In this document: in pieces, positions 13,566 through 14,583 of the stretch
Layout: each line of letters begins with the position of its first letter
Position numbering within the stretch: the first letter of the stretch is position 1
Assembly (NCBI GenBank): GCA_014730235.1
Contig: WJIO01000344.1
Location: forward strand, 1-14,583
DNA: 14,583 nucleotides
Direction: 5' to 3'
From: Candidatus Poribacteria bacterium
GTDB lineage: Bacteria; Poribacteria; DTPJ01; WJIO01
The notes under the pieces: model-generated
What the model saw: only the letters and a program-made list of their open reading frames with translations
The model's database searches: none
Told to the model about the DNA's origin: nothing
Program-made: the position numbers and the translations under genes

Positions 13566-14583
13566 TTATATCTCGCCTCGCACTTCCCTGGAAAGTAAAG
13601 AGCAAAACTCGATGGCTGATTTCAGGCTTTTTCGGGCTTCGGCTTTATTTATTTCTCCATCCTGTATCATTTGTTTTCGATGAGGTATCCATTGGTTTTC
13701 CATATATTCCATCTGATATGCCATGTTGGGATCTTCACAGCAACTCATAAAGTATTTTACCACACCCAGTATACCGTATTTTTCATTAAGCTGGAAATTT
13801 TCTTTTTCCTTTTCGATTTTCTCCCACATTTCCCAGTTTCTCTTCTGCCTGTCTTTACCCATTTTAAGTCCTGTTTCTGTTTGCATCCTGGGTAGAAAAT
13901 CCTCTTTCATATTAAGCCATCTTGGTATACCGTCAATATATTCTTTCAGATCGATCCTTCCGGTTCTTTTTAGCATGCCATAGGTATGTATGCCTATGTT
14001 TCTGAAAAAAGCCACCATACCCAGGTTAGAGTCAATAGTATCGGCTTCATACAAAATACGACCTTCCAGGTTGTTTTTAAACACTTCCATCTTTTCAACG
14101 CTGGTTTCGCTGGGTTTAAGATGAGTAAGCACAACAGAAGCCACACCGTCACAAAATTCATCTGAAAAACCGTAGCTTTCCAGAAGCTTCTTAGCGATAA
14201 AAGACCCGGATATATTATGAAGGGTATTGGCCTGGCTGTATTCCTGGTAAAGCTGAGTGACCGCATTGCTTTTATTGGGATTGGGCAGAAGCACCTCGTT
14301 GCGCCAGAAACCATCTTCATCTATAATTCGCTTTCCGTCTTTATCTGTCATGATATTTCCGTCATACCGTTTGGTAATATCATGCAAAAGGGCGGCGTAT
14401 TCGAGTTTACGCAGATCTGCCCCTTCATGCCTGCCTATGGTAAGACTCAAAGCCCTTACTCTCTGTGTATGATTGAAGAAATAATAACGCCATGAAAACC
14501 CCACTCGTTTTTCATCCCAAAGGGTAAAAGTTTCCTGAACCAGATCTTCCAGTTTCCTTAATATCTCATGGTCGCTTTCATTA
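13566..14583 (-). CDS. HD-domain metal-dependent phosphohydrolase (5' end outside window)
   Basis: The frame stays open to the right edge, past the GTG at 14502-14504, which has no ribosome-binding site, so the start is outside the window. Counting that GTG as residue 1, the ligand pattern is His12 (NHTQRV), His41-Asp42 (ALLHDITKR), His96 (NTLHNISG), His128 (VLTHLKPS) and Asp155 (YEADTIDSN). This H...HD...H...H...D layout is that of two-metal HD hydrolases such as YqeK-type Ap4A hydrolases. Residues 46-95 form an unusual Asp/Asn-rich insertion between the HD pair and the third His. The C-terminal half (about 200-312) is charged and helical, without a recognised domain. It is cytoplasmic. The substrate (nucleotide or dinucleotide) cannot be told. 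It lies upstream of the aldolase gene with a 94-bp gap, in which I see no strong promoter. Confidence 0.8.
   Translation of the reverse strand, partial: NESDHEILRKLEDLVQETFTLWDEKRVGFSWRYYFFNHTQRVRALSLTIGRHEGADLRKLEYAALLHDITKRYDGNIMTDKDGKRIIDEDGFWRNEVLLPNPNKSNAVTQLYQEYSQANTLHNISGSFIAKKLLESYGFSDEFCDGVASVVLTHLKPSETSVEKMEVFKNNLEGRILYEADTIDSNLGMVAFFRNIGIHTYGMLKRTGRIDLKEYIDGIPRWLNMKEDFLPRMQTETGLKMGKDRQKRNWEMWEKIEKEKENFQLNEKYGILGVVKYFMSCCEDPNMAYQMEYMENQWIPHRKQMIQDGEINKAEARKSLKSAIEFCSLLSREVRGEI

Noticed and set aside
14502-14504. GTG as the start of the HD-domain gene
   Set aside because: No ribosome-binding site precedes it, and the frame stays open with plausible helical sequence to the window edge.

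Overview
The window looks like ordinary chromosome from an AT-rich, Gram-negative-type bacterium. A Kdo transferase (lipid A/LPS core), an OmpA-type periplasmic protein and a multi-SLBB polysaccharide-export-type protein all imply an outer membrane. The DhnA-type class I aldolase, GH29 fucosidase, one-Cys sulfatase and secreted papain-like protease recall glycan- and protein-degrading anaerobes (PVC group, Omnitrophota-like or deltaproteobacterial lineages), but I cannot assign a phylum from this sequence. No rRNA, tRNA, CRISPR array, phage or plasmid gene is visible.

Layout, left to right. (1) Bases 2-2638 (+): the 3' part of a giant SLBB-repeat gene, open at the left edge. (2) 2639-3092: a convergent gap with a palindromic MITE, then a small promoter/21-codon ORF/hairpin cassette. 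(3) 3093-5116 (-): thioredoxin reductase-like flavoprotein followed by a short GH29 fucosidase, probably one transcript from a good sigma-70-type promoter at 5177-5205. (4) 5240-6088 (-): secreted protein with a C-terminal OmpA domain. (5) 6089-6445: divergent control region with a 10-bp-arm inverted repeat and a degenerate palindromic repeat. (6) 6446-7843 (+): cytoplasmic sulfatase. (7) 7879-10531 (-): waaA and an MFS transporter 10 bp apart. (8) 10793-12169 (-): secreted C1A cysteine protease, with a MITE on each side. (9) 12368-13471 (-): class I aldolase with a clear terminator. (10) 13566-14583 (-): HD-domain hydrolase, open at the right edge.

The most notable pattern is a family of three 118-141 bp near-palindromic elements (2701-2821, 10629-10769, 12203-12320). 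Each has GGCTCTTCCG-like ends and a perfect 8-bp target duplication, and no transposase is present. One of them occupies most of the leader of the protease gene. Other points worth a second look are a thioredoxin reductase that lacks the usual NADPH-binding arginine motif, an 80-residue acidic insertion inside one SLBB repeat, a C-terminal helical domain on the protease that resembles a divergent CFI-box-CTERM region, and the small ORF cassette. I see no clear multi-gene defence or biosynthetic system here.
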